A stretch of 48,164 nt of DNA. Origin: Thermoleophilia bacterium. GTDB lineage: Bacteria; Actinomycetota; Thermoleophilia; Gaiellales; SKUG01. The position numbers and the translations under genes are program-made. The notes beneath the pieces were generated by a model. It was not told the origin of the DNA. It saw only the letters and a program-made list of their open reading frames with translations, and made no database searches. Where the stretch lies: NCBI GenBank assembly GCA_025964435.1, contig JAOPYV010000164.1, positions 1 to 48,164 of the forward strand. The letters run 5' to 3'. Below, piece after piece: positions 1-8,917 of the stretch (positions are counted from its first letter, which is position 1; each line of letters starts with the position of its first letter).

Positions 1-1035
1 GAGGATCACCTCGACGCGCGCGGCGCGCCGCCGGACGTCGTGCTGTAGCGCCGTGGCCCGCGCCATCAGGTTAGGCACTGTCAGTGCCGCCGCCTCGCGG
101 AGCCCGCGCTCGTTGTCGTCCACGTCGAGCGGATCGACGAGGATGCCGGCACCGGGGCGCACGAACTCCGGCGGACCACCGACGTTGGTCGCGACGACCG
201 ATCGCTCGCAGCCCATCGCCTCCACCAGGACCTGACCGAATGGCTCGACCAGGCTCGGCAGGCAGAGCACGTCGCAGGCGCGCATCCACGTCACGACGTC
301 GTCGTGCTGCGCGCGCCCGACCAGCCGCACGCCCTCGGCGCCCTGCAGCAGCTCTCGCAGCGGACCATCACCGACGACGGTCAGGGAACCCGAGCCGAGC
401 CGACCGAAGGCCTCGGCCAACGCGACGACGTTCTTGCGCACGTCGAGCGTGCCGACGAACAGGAACGCAGGGCCGGGAACGTCCCCGGGCCAGCGATCGC
501 CGAGCCGTCGGCGCGCATCGGCGTGCAGCCCCGGCGTGAACTTGGTCTCGACGTCCACCCCGGCATCGAGCACTTCGACCCGGTCGGCGAGCTGCGGCAG
601 CCGCGCGACGAGGTCGTCGGCGAGGAAGCGCGAGACGGCGATCACGCGATCGGCGCGGCGCACGACGAGCCGCATCAGCCGATGCACGAGCCCGCGCGAG
701 GCGATGTTGCGCACGTCACGCCCGTGCGCCACGACGACCAGGCCGGTGCGCGGCAGCAGCAGGCACGCAAGTGCCGCGAGCGCGCCCGCGGGCGCAAGGA
801 AGTGCGCGTAGACGACCTGCGGTCGGCGCAGCAGGATCGACAGCACCACACGGAGCGCGAAGCCGAGGTGCTTGCGGACGCCCCCGCCGCGTCGCGTCAC
901 CGCCACGACGCGGACACGGTGCCCGCGTACGCGCAGCGCCTGTTCCTGGCCCTGGACGAAGATCCCGAGGTCCGGGTCACGGGGGCCCGGGTACATCTGC
1001 GAGACGATGAGGATGTCGAGTGGCGCGGTCGGCAT
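1..1035 (-). CDS. Glycosyltransferase family 4 (GT-B), 3' end truncated by the window edge
   Basis: Reverse-strand translation begins MPTAPLDILIVSQMYPGPRDPDLGIFVQGQEQALRVRGHRV and continues FLFVGTLDVRKNVVALAEAFGRLG...VVGDGPLRELL...RVVGRAQHDDVVTWMRACDVLCLPSLVEPFGQVLVEAMGCERSVVATNVGGPPEFV, typical of GT4 enzymes. Not in the ORF track because it runs off the edge. Confidence 0.88.
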   Translation of the reverse strand, partial: MPTAPLDILIVSQMYPGPRDPDLGIFVQGQEQALRVRGHRVRVVAVTRRGGGVRKHLGFALRVVLSILLRRPQVVYAHFLAPAGALAALACLLLPRTGLVVVAHGRDVRNIASRGLVHRLMRLVVRRADRVIAVSRFLADDLVARLPQLADRVEVLDAGVDVETKFTPGLHADARRRLGDRWPGDVPGPAFLFVGTLDVRKNVVALAEAFGRLGSGSLTVVGDGPLRELLQGAEGVRLVGRAQHDDVVTWMRACDVLCLPSLVEPFGQVLVEAMGCERSVVATNVGGPPEFVRPGAGILVDPLDVDDNERGLREAAALTVPNLMARATALQHDVRRRAARVEVIL

Positions 1036-1056
1036 GGCGTGCTACGAGCGTACCAG

Positions 1057-2217
1057 TCAGCGTGAGCGATGCCACTGCGGGCAGCCACCCGGAACATGCT
1101 CGTACCACTGCTCGAGGCGCGCGCTCGCCGTCAGCGCGGCGGTCACCAACCGGCTCGGCACGACGATGCCGCCCGTGTTGGAGCGGAACGGGACTCGCGC
1201 GCGCACGAGGCCATGGAAGCCCCAGCCGGTCACGAGGTTGGCGTCGTTGGTCGCCATGACCGGTCCGCCGGAGTAGCCGGTGTCGACGGCTCCCACCAAC
1301 GTCTGGACGCTGCGGTCGGAGATCCGCTCGGCGAAGCCGTCCGGCTGCTCACGGTCGATCGTTCCTTCCTCCATCGTCACCATCACGGGCGTCTGCTGGA
1401 TGCTGCCGTTGCTGCTCGTGCTCGCGACGCCGAAGGCGTACGCCCAGGTCGGCGCGGCGCCGGCGGGCGCGTGGATCGGCAGCGGTGCAAGGTCGAGCCC
1501 CGGCACCTTGAGCACGGCGATGTCATCGTCGACGTCGAGGTAGCGCACCATGGCGCCGAGGCGTGCACCGCCCGCCGCCGCGACGAGCACGCGAGTCTCG
1601 GGGGACTCCACGACATGCGCTGCCGTCACCACCGTCTCGTTCCCGAGCACGACCCCCGTGGCAACCGTCTGCGCGCCGCCACAGCGTTCGACGTAGATGC
1701 GCACGACGTGGCGCGTCAGCGCGCCCTGGGTCTGCCCGAAGATGTTGCCCGGGCCCGCAGTCATCCAGCGGTTCCACTGCGCGATGTCGACACGTCGCAT
1801 CGACGCCGACAGGCGCTCGATCCCCGCGGTCGTGGCGGCGTCGTCCTCGATCGGCAGCGTCTGGGCCCGCGTCGTGGTGCCGGCGAAGGGGTCGTCCGCC
1901 AACGTGATCGTGCCATCCGCATTCAGCGGCGGCGGCTTGATCTCGCGCACCGTGCGCTTCGCGGCCTTCCTCGTCTTCAGCGCCTGCGCCGCCGCAACCT
2001 TGGCGGAGGGCGTCTCGGCAGGCTCGTTGGTGAAGCGCCCCTGCGCGTCCACTGGCCGACCCTTGAGCACGAGCGTCGAGTCCGCTGCGGCCCCATCCTC
2101 GGCGTTGGACGCGTCGGCGGCGTCGGTCTTCGTCTCCGCCGGCGCCTCGCCGCCGCAGGCAGTGACCAGCAGTGCAAGGAGGAGCAGCATTGCTATTCGG
2201 ACGGCGACGACACGCAT
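1057..2217 (-). CDS. Trypsin-like serine protease lipoprotein (S1 family)
   Basis: Lipobox MLLLLALLVTACGG; catalytic-type motifs TAAHVVE, DVDDDIAVLKV and DTGYSGGPVM. Its start overlaps the upstream cyclase stop. Confidence 0.85.
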   Translation of the reverse strand: MRVVAVRIAMLLLLALLVTACGGEAPAETKTDAADASNAEDGAAADSTLVLKGRPVDAQGRFTNEPAETPSAKVAAAQALKTRKAAKRTVREIKPPPLNADGTITLADDPFAGTTTRAQTLPIEDDAATTAGIERLSASMRRVDIAQWNRWMTAGPGNIFGQTQGALTRHVVRIYVERCGGAQTVATGVVLGNETVVTAAHVVESPETRVLVAAAGGARLGAMVRYLDVDDDIAVLKVPGLDLAPLPIHAPAGAAPTWAYAFGVASTSSNGSIQQTPVMVTMEEGTIDREQPDGFAERISDRSVQTLVGAVDTGYSGGPVMATNDANLVTGWGFHGLVRARVPFRSNTGGIVVPSRLVTAALTASARLEQWYEHVPGGCPQWHRSR

Positions 2218-3692
2218 CAGGCGACGTTCGAATCGTCGAGGTCGTCCAGGTCCTCGAGCTCGGAGATCTCGGGCTGGTCCGGCTGCAGCGCCCAGACCTC
2301 GACGGCACGCGCCTTGCCCTTCATCGTCACGTCGCCGATGCGGAGCGCTCGCTCACGCAGCTCGTCACTGAGCAGGTTGATCGTCACGCTCGACGCCAGC
2401 AGCACCGCGCCGATCTCCTTCGTCGATGCCTCGAGCCGCGCCGCCGTGTTCACGGTGTCCCCGATCGCGGTGTAGTCGAGCCGTCGCTCGTGGCCGACGT
2501 TGCCGACGACCGCCGTGCCGGAGTGGACGCCGACGCCGATCGCGAATGGCTCCTGTCCCTCATGCACGCGGCGCTGGTTCACGTGCTCGAGACGACGCAA
2601 CATGTCGAGCGCAGCCAGGCAGGCCCGCTCGGCGTGGTCCTCCACCGGCACGGGTGCCCCCCAGAACGCCATGAGGCCATCACCGGTGAACTTGTCGAGC
2701 GTCCCCTCGGTGCCCATCACGGCGTTCGACAGCTCCGTCAGCAGCACGTTGAGCTCGGAGATGACCTCCGTCGCGCCCTTGTCCTCGGACCAGCTCGTGA
2801 AGCCGCGGATATCGCAGAACAGCACCGACACGTCGCGCTGCTCGCCACCCAGCTCGACCGCCTGCATCGTCTCGAGGTTGTCGTCGACGATGCCCTCCGG
2901 CACGTAGCGCGAGAAGGTGTCCTTGAGCCGCTGGCCGCGTCGCTTCTCCAGCTGCTGGCTGTTCGCCACCCACAGCGCGCCGTACATGCCGAGCAGGAGC
3001 ACCGGCAGCAGCAGGGCGAAGGCGAGCGGCTGGTGGATGTACGGGGTCAGCACCGAGACCACGAAGGTCGGCAGCATCACGTTCGCGGCGATCGGCGCCC
3101 AGCCGGCCAGCATCTGGCGCGCCGACCCGGGCTCCTCCGCGTCGAGCTCGATCGCCACGACGACGTCGAACATCGCCTCCAGGGCGAGGGCGACGACGAA
3201 GGCCTGCACCAGCAGCACCGGGCCCAGCCCATTGTCGCGGGCACCCATCCACTCAGCCAACATGCCGGCGATGCCCATCGAGAGCCCCGCAGCGAGCGGC
3301 GCCTGGATCCGCCAGAACCAGCCCGCAGCGCCCGGCAGCGTCGGCTGGCCGATGAGCGCGACGGCGACACAGGCGATGCCGACGAGCACGGCGAGTGAAG
3401 GCTCGAGCAGCACGGCGACGAGCACCAGCGGGATGCTGTCGAGCGAGATGAACGTCTCGCCGTGCCCCATGCGGAGCGGGAATCGAGCAACGACCATCGC
3501 CGCGCCGGTGAGCAGGATGAGCAGCATGATCCGGGTCAGGCCGAGATTCACGGAGGTCACGTCAGATATCGCCCATGCGGCAGCGGCCAGCCCCATGGCC
3601 GCGAGTACCGCGGCGATGGCGTAGAGGCTACGTTGTGAAGCAGTGAGTGACAGAGGAGTGGCCCGTTCGAGGATCGGTCGGAGCATCGTCAA
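2217..3692 (-). CDS. Membrane-anchored class III adenylate cyclase
   Basis: Multiple N-terminal hydrophobic helices, then VSVLFCDIRGFTSWSE, LDKFTGDGLMAFWGAP, GVGVHSGTAVVGNVG and DYTAIGDTVNTAARLE. Both metal Asp residues, the Lys/Asp adenine-selecting pair and the transition-state Asn/Arg are present. Confidence 0.92.
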   Translation of the reverse strand: MTMLRPILERATPLSLTASQRSLYAIAAVLAAMGLAAAAWAISDVTSVNLGLTRIMLLILLTGAAMVVARFPLRMGHGETFISLDSIPLVLVAVLLEPSLAVLVGIACVAVALIGQPTLPGAAGWFWRIQAPLAAGLSMGIAGMLAEWMGARDNGLGPVLLVQAFVVALALEAMFDVVVAIELDAEEPGSARQMLAGWAPIAANVMLPTFVVSVLTPYIHQPLAFALLLPVLLLGMYGALWVANSQQLEKRRGQRLKDTFSRYVPEGIVDDNLETMQAVELGGEQRDVSVLFCDIRGFTSWSEDKGATEVISELNVLLTELSNAVMGTEGTLDKFTGDGLMAFWGAPVPVEDHAERACLAALDMLRRLEHVNQRRVHEGQEPFAIGVGVHSGTAVVGNVGHERRLDYTAIGDTVNTAARLEASTKEIGAVLLASSVTINLLSDELRERALRIGDVTMKGKARAVEVWALQPDQPEISELEDLDDLDDSNVA

Positions 3693-3890
3693 ACGCGCGC
3701 GCTTCGCGCGGAATGGGACATCCGGAGGATCGCATCGGCGGAAAGCGCGACACCTGAAGCTGCCTTATCGTGTTCACGGTTCATCAACGGGTGTAAGCAA
3801 GTTGTAAGGCATGCTCGAGATTGCTCAAGAAAGACCCCCATTCCACCGATAGGGACCGTGGGGAAGTTCGGGAAACAAGGGTGGGGAATC

Positions 3891-4127
3891 ATGAAAAAGA
3901 TGCGAAAGATCATTGCCGTCGGTTGTTGCGGCCTCGTGCTCGGCGGAATCGCCAGCGTCTTCGTCGCCAGTCCTGCCACAGCGCGGATCTACGCCCGCTG
4001 CGACCAGCAGGTCGACATCATGGAAGCCGATGCCGCCAAGCAGTTCAAGCGTGGCAAGCTGACGCAGGCACAGTACGACTCGGTCATGGCATCGCTTGCC
4101 GCGCACCGTGTCGCTTGGGGCTGCTAG
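3891..4127 (+). CDS. Small secreted protein, short helical (SHOCT-like?) with terminal Cys pair
   Basis: MKKMRKIIAVGCCGLVLGGIASVFVASPATA signal peptide, then RIYARCDQQVDIMEADAAKQFKRGKLTQAQYDSVMASLAAHRVAWGC. The track ORF starts at 3858; the downstream ATG fits the signal peptide better. Confidence 0.6.
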   Translation: MKKMRKIIAVGCCGLVLGGIASVFVASPATARIYARCDQQVDIMEADAAKQFKRGKLTQAQYDSVMASLAAHRVAWGC

Positions 4128-4166
4128 CCAACCGCTCCCGGTGAAGCCGGGACTACGGAACTATCA

Positions 4167-4203
4167 TCGAGGGCCGATATGCACTGCGCATGTCGGCCCT
4201 CGA
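4167..4203. promoter_or_regulatory. Long inverted repeat / hairpin (about 16-bp stem, 5-nt loop) in an intergenic region
   Basis: tcgagggccgatatgc-actgc-gcatgtcggccctcga; pairs throughout except one T-G (U-G wobble in RNA). Ends 14 nt before the ATG at 4218. Confidence 0.7.
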
Positions 4204-4217
4204 CGACTCTCGGGACC

Positions 4218-5309
4218 ATGAAGCGCACCTCGACACAGATCATCCTCGGCATCCTCCTGCTCGCCGCGTGCGTGGCCGGCGGCTTCCTGGCGACCAACGC
4301 GTTCCAGAAGACCGTGCCGATCGTGCCCGGCCTCCAAGGCTGCTGGCGCCTCGACGGGAGCGCGCGACAGGTCGCGTGCCTCTCCGAGGAGTTCCGCTCC
4401 GGCGCCGAGGAGTCTGCAGGGGATACGACGGGCCGCGAGCGTGACACGGCGGTCATCGCGTACGTGCGCCGCGCCGAGAAGCTCGCCGCGGGCGACAGCC
4501 GGCTCGCCGGCACGTGCCACCCGGCGATGCACCAGCTCGGTCGTGACGAGGGCTCGCGTGCCGCCGCCGAGGAGCGCGTCCCGACCTACCCCGGAGGATC
4601 CACGCAGCTGTGCACTGCCGGCTACACCCACGGACTGTCGGAGGGCTATCTCGAGGACACGCCCGACGCTGACGTCGCAGCCGTCTTCCCCAAGCTCTGC
4701 CACGAGACCGCCTCACGCGGCGGCTGCGCCCACGGCATCGGGCATGCGCTGCTGCGCGCCCAGCCGGGCGGCTCGGTCGACTCCAGCACCGCTGCACTGG
4801 ATCGCTGCGGCGCGCTGCCGGATGCGTGGCCGTCCGACTGCCTCGACGGCGTCTACATGGAGCTCGCGATGCGGACGCGGCCCGAGCCGGTTCCCGTCGC
4901 CGACTACGCGAAGGTCTGTGGCGCCGCGGCCGACGTCGACCGCGAGCTGTCGTGCTGGGGCTACCTCGGCCTGAGCCTGACCTCCAACGACGTCGCGACC
5001 GAGGATGTCCCGGGCTGGTGTGCCAAGGCGTCAGTGCCAGGGCAGTTCCCCTGCATCGAGGGCTATGGCCGCGACATCGGCGCGAAGGAGGTCAGCCGCT
5101 GCGGCGAGCGCGGCATCGGTCGCGCCGCGCTCCAGCAGCGCTGCATCGATGGCGCTATCGGCCTGCAGGTCGGCAGCGGCCACGTCAGCGATGACGAGGC
5201 GTCCTCGGCATGCGACGACCTCGACGCCGCGGCGCTCGTGAAGTACTGCCGAAGCGCGGTCGAGCGCTATGCAGCGGGACGAGCAGGTACGGCCAGCGCC
5301 GTGGCCTGA
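4218..5309 (+). CDS. Membrane-anchored Cys/His-rich protein of uncharacterised function
   Basis: N-terminal TM MKRTSTQIILGILLLAACVAGGFLATNAF, then repeated Cys/His motifs: CHPAMHQLGRDEG, CTAGYTHGLSEGYL, CHETASRGGCAHGIGHALLRAQ, CLDGVYMELAM, CWGYLGLSL, CIEGYGRDIG, CIDGAIGLQ. Confidence 0.8.
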   Translation: MKRTSTQIILGILLLAACVAGGFLATNAFQKTVPIVPGLQGCWRLDGSARQVACLSEEFRSGAEESAGDTTGRERDTAVIAYVRRAEKLAAGDSRLAGTCHPAMHQLGRDEGSRAAAEERVPTYPGGSTQLCTAGYTHGLSEGYLEDTPDADVAAVFPKLCHETASRGGCAHGIGHALLRAQPGGSVDSSTAALDRCGALPDAWPSDCLDGVYMELAMRTRPEPVPVADYAKVCGAAADVDRELSCWGYLGLSLTSNDVATEDVPGWCAKASVPGQFPCIEGYGRDIGAKEVSRCGERGIGRAALQQRCIDGAIGLQVGSGHVSDDEASSACDDLDAAALVKYCRSAVERYAAGRAGTASAVA

Positions 5310-5395
5310 CGCTGCCGGTGCGTCGACGGCCGCAGCACCCGGCACGGGTGCGCCGCCGAGATGCTGGTGATACAGCTCCCAGCGAAGGAACGCAC

Positions 5396-5809
5396 ATGAG
5401 CGTTGCACCCGTCCCCGCAAGCCGCCCCACTCCACTGTCGAAGCCCGCAGCCGCGCCGGCGCTGCCGGCCGGTCCCGACTACTTCCCCACCGCGCCGACC
5501 GCGTGGCCGACCCCGGCGACCCCGGCGACCCCCGCGAGCGGTTCGGCGGCAGCAGGCCCGACGACCGGACTCAACTGGTTCGACAAACTCCAGGACCTGC
5601 GGACACCCACGGGTCCGGTCGGGAGCGCCGGGGTCGTCCCGGTCGGCATGACCGACCTGCTGACCAGCCTCGCTGGAATCGCGACGAACGCGAAGCCGCC
5701 GCGCAACTGGGGCCAGGACCGCATGCACGACGCGATCCCGTGGCCGACTCCCAAGGTTCCGGATCCGCCCGTCGACCCGATCGTCCAGCCGACGCCCAAG
5801 TACGTCTAG
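5396..5809 (+). CDS. Hypothetical Pro/Ala-rich protein
   Basis: MSVAPVPASRPTPLSKPAAAPALPAGPDYFPTAPTAWPTPATPATPAS...; start chosen inside the 5210-5809 ORF, after a purine-rich ggaacgcac. Confidence 0.5.
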   Translation: MSVAPVPASRPTPLSKPAAAPALPAGPDYFPTAPTAWPTPATPATPASGSAAAGPTTGLNWFDKLQDLRTPTGPVGSAGVVPVGMTDLLTSLAGIATNAKPPRNWGQDRMHDAIPWPTPKVPDPPVDPIVQPTPKYV

Positions 5810-5830
5810 GTGGGCGACTGACATCCACGT

Positions 5831-7015
5831 TCAGGGCGCGACACGCGCCTTCAGTGCGAGCACGCGTCCGGCGGCCTCCCGGACGCGTTCTTCTTCCAGT
5901 CGCCCTTCCTTGACCGCGAGCAGGATCTGCTTGCGGCAGAGCGCGGCCGTCTCCATCGAACCGGTCAGCAACAGCAGGTCGATGCCGGCGGCGACGGCGA
6001 CCGGGCAGGCGCGCGGCACCGTGTCCCCCCACCCGTCACGGAAGCCCTTGGCGTTCATCGAGTCAGTCATCGCGACGCCCTCGAAGCCGAGCTCGGTGCG
6101 CAGCAGGTCGGTCACGACCTTCGGCTCGAGCGTCGCTGGCAGCTTCGAGCCGAGCCCGCGATAGATGCCGTGCGAGACCATGATCGCATCGACCTCGGCG
6201 GCGATCGCCGCGCGGAAGGGCGGCAGGTCGATCGCGCGCAGGTCGACTGCGGTGCGGTCGACGTAGGCGATGCCATTGTCACTGTTCTCGGTGCTCGCGC
6301 CGAAGCCGGGGAAGTGCTTCGCGGCGGCGGCCACCCCACCGGTTTCCATGCCGCGGGCGTAGGCCGCGACGAAGGGCGCGATCGCAGCGGCATCCTCGCC
6401 GAAGGCGCGTCCTGCCATCGTGCGATTGGGCGCGGCGGCGAGGTCCGCGACCGGGCCGAGGTTCATCGAGACGCCGTCGCCGACCAGCGCGGCCCCGACG
6501 TCGCGGCCGATCGATTCGACCTGCGCGATCGGCAGGCCGGACAGTGTCGGCTGCGTCTGCTCCGGCGGCGCGAAGGGCACGTTGCGGATCGAGCCGCCCT
6601 CCTGGTCGACTGACACGAGCACGCCTCCAGGCAGGCCGTAGCGCTCGGCCAGCGGCTTGCGCGCCGCCTGCATGCTTGCGGTCAGCGCGCGCAGCTGGGC
6701 GCGGTCGATGACGTTCGGGCCGAACAGGATCACGCCACCGAGGTGCAGGTCGCGGATCGCCTGCAGCTCCTCATCGGTCGCGGTCGCGCCCGCGAACTTC
6801 GTCATGACCAGCTCGCCGGCCAGCACGCCGATCGAGAGCTTCGCGAGCGGGTCCGCAGGCTCGGCGGGCGCGGCTTCCTCGGCTGACCGTGCGGGGGCGG
6901 CGGCCGGCGCTGCGGGCTTCGACTTCGGCTGCTCCTCCGAGCCGCATCCAGCGACGAGGAGGGCGACGACGAGGGTGGCGACGAGGGTGGCGAGGAGCGT
7001 AGAGGCGCGGGTCAT
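5831..7015 (-). CDS. Glycoside hydrolase family 3 lipoprotein (beta-N-acetylhexosaminidase-like)
   Basis: MTRASTLLATLVATLVVALLVAGCGS lipobox; LGGVILFGPNV, GGVLVSVDQEGGSIRNVPF, MNLGPVADL, AAAKHFPGFGASTENSDNG, DAIMVSHGIY, GFEGVAMTDSMNAKG. The 1010-aa track ORF runs upstream antisense to ettA; the lipoprotein start is at 7015. Confidence 0.9.
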   Translation of the reverse strand: MTRASTLLATLVATLVVALLVAGCGSEEQPKSKPAAPAAAPARSAEEAAPAEPADPLAKLSIGVLAGELVMTKFAGATATDEELQAIRDLHLGGVILFGPNVIDRAQLRALTASMQAARKPLAERYGLPGGVLVSVDQEGGSIRNVPFAPPEQTQPTLSGLPIAQVESIGRDVGAALVGDGVSMNLGPVADLAAAPNRTMAGRAFGEDAAAIAPFVAAYARGMETGGVAAAAKHFPGFGASTENSDNGIAYVDRTAVDLRAIDLPPFRAAIAAEVDAIMVSHGIYRGLGSKLPATLEPKVVTDLLRTELGFEGVAMTDSMNAKGFRDGWGDTVPRACPVAVAAGIDLLLLTGSMETAALCRKQILLAVKEGRLEEERVREAAGRVLALKARVAP

Positions 7016-7075
7016 AGCGCAGGAGGATAGACTGGATGCTGCCCGTACCGCAGTTTTTTGAGGAGCCTTGCCACC

Positions 7076-8749
7076 ATGGCCGACGAATACATCTACGTGA
7101 TGCAGAACGTGACGAAGGTCTATCCGCCGACCAACGAGGTCATCAAGGACATGAGCCTCTCGTTCTACCCGGGCGCGAAGATCGGCGTGATCGGCTACAA
7201 CGGCTCCGGCAAGTCGACGCTGCTGCGCATCATGGCGGGCGTCGACAAGGACATCCGCGGCGACGCCTGGATCGCCAAGGACAAGACGGCGGGCATGCTC
7301 GAGCAGGAGCCCAAGCTCGACGAGACGAAGACGGTCCGCGAGAACGTCGAGGACGGACTCGCGCCGCTGCGCGATGCGCTCAAGCGCTTCAACGAAGTCT
7401 CCAACGCGATGGCCGACCCGGACGCCGACTTCGACGCGCTGCTCACCGAGCAGGCCGACCTGCAGCAGATCATCGACCACGCCGACGGCTGGAACATCGA
7501 CACCAAGATCGATGTCGCGATGAACGCCCTGCGCGTGCCCGAGGGCGACCTTGAGGTGACCAACCTCTCTGGTGGCGAGCGTCGCCGCATCGCGCTGGCG
7601 CGCCTGCTGCTCAGCGCGCCCGACATGCTGCTGCTGGACGAGCCGACCAACCACCTCGACGCCGAGAGCGTGCTCTGGCTCGAGCAGTACCTGGCCAAGT
7701 ACCCGGGCACGATCGTGGCGATCACCCATGATCGCTACTTCCTCGACAACGTGGCCGACTGGATCCTCGAGCTCGATCGCCAGAAGTACTTCCCCTGGAA
7801 GGGCAACTACACCGGCTGGCTCGAGCAGAAGGCCGAGCGCATGCGCCTCGAGGAGAAGTCCGACAAGACGCGCCAAAAGACGCTCGAGCGCGAGTTCGAG
7901 TGGATCAAGCAGAGCCCGAAGGCCCGCCAGGCCAAGAGCAAGGCGCGCATCGCCAACTACGAGGAGCTGGTCGCCCAGCAGAACACCGCCGAGATCGGTG
8001 GCTCGGTCATCCAGATCCCGATGACCAAGCGCCTCGGCGACGACATCGTCACGTTCGAGATCGTGTCGTAGGCGTTCGGCGACAAGCTGCTCTTCGAGTA
8101 CCTCTCCTTCACGCTGCCGCGCGGTGGCTTCGTCTGCGTGATCGGCGCGAACGGCGCCGGCAAGTCGACCTTCATGCGACTGCTCGTCGGTCAGGAGCAG
8201 CCCGACACGGGCACCGTCAAGATCGGTGAGACCGTCGACCTCGGCTACGTCGACCAGGGCCGCGACTCGCTCGACCCCGAGAAGACCGTGTGGCAGGAGA
8301 TCTCCGGCGGACACGACATCATCGAGTTCGGCAAGCGCGAGATCCCGAGCCGTGCGTACGTCGGCAAGTTCAACTTCAAGGGCTCCGACCAGCAGCAGCG
8401 CGTCGGTGACCTCTCCGGTGGTCAGCGCAACCGCGTGCACCTCGCCAAGCTCATCAAGAACGGCTGCAACGTGCTGCTGCTCGACGAGCCGACCAACGAC
8501 CTCGACGTCGACACGCTCCGCTCGCTGGAGGACGGCATCGAGCAGTTCCCGGGCAGCGCGGTGGTCATCAGCCATGATCGGTGGTTCCTCGACCGCCTCG
8601 CCACGCACATCCTCGCCTTCGAGGGTGACAGCGAGGTCGTCTGGTTCGAGGGCAACTTCGAGCAGTACGCCGAGGACCTCAAGCGCCGCAAGGGCCCCGA
8701 CGCCCTCGAGCCGACCAAGATCAAGTACCGCAAGCTCGTCCAGCAGTAG
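7076..8749 (+). pseudogene. ettA: EttA-type ABC-F ATPase interrupted by an in-frame TAG at 8069-8071 (pseudogene, sequence error or recoding not distinguishable here)
   Basis: MADEYIYVMQNVTKVYPPTNEVIKDMSLSFYPGAKIGVIGYNGSGKSTLLRIMAGVDK...[43 protein letters not shown]...[53 protein letters not shown]...[28 protein letters not shown]...[15 protein letters not shown]...[42 protein letters not shown]. The 7058-8071 and 8138-8749 ORFs are in the same frame. Confidence 0.9.
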
Positions 8750-8801
8750 CGGCTGCGAATGCGGCGTTGACGGATTGCAGATCGTCGCGCATGTTAGTGG
8801 T

Positions 8802-8912
8802 ATGGATCGCTCCCCCACTGCCCGTACGAACTCCCGGATCACCGCTGCGATCGGCGCCATCACGCTGCTGCTGGTGATGGTCTCCGCCGCGCAGGCCGCT
8901 GGCGCCGCGTAG
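8802..8912 (+). CDS. Possible 36-aa secreted/membrane peptide
   Basis: MDRSPTARTNSRITAAIGAITLLLVMVSAAQAAGAA looks like a lone signal peptide; small and weakly supported. Confidence 0.25.
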   Translation: MDRSPTARTNSRITAAIGAITLLLVMVSAAQAAGAA

Positions 8913-8917
8913 CGCAG

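Noticed and set aside
7071-7079. Kozak-like gccaccATGg at the ettA start, suggesting a synthetic/eukaryotic construct
   Set aside because: Chance match; gene content and neighbours are bacterial and a gaggag SD lies upstream.
7016-8863. Upstream extension of the GH3 ORF to 8863 (1010 aa)
   Set aside because: The extension is antisense to ettA; the lipoprotein signal at 7015 marks the real start.
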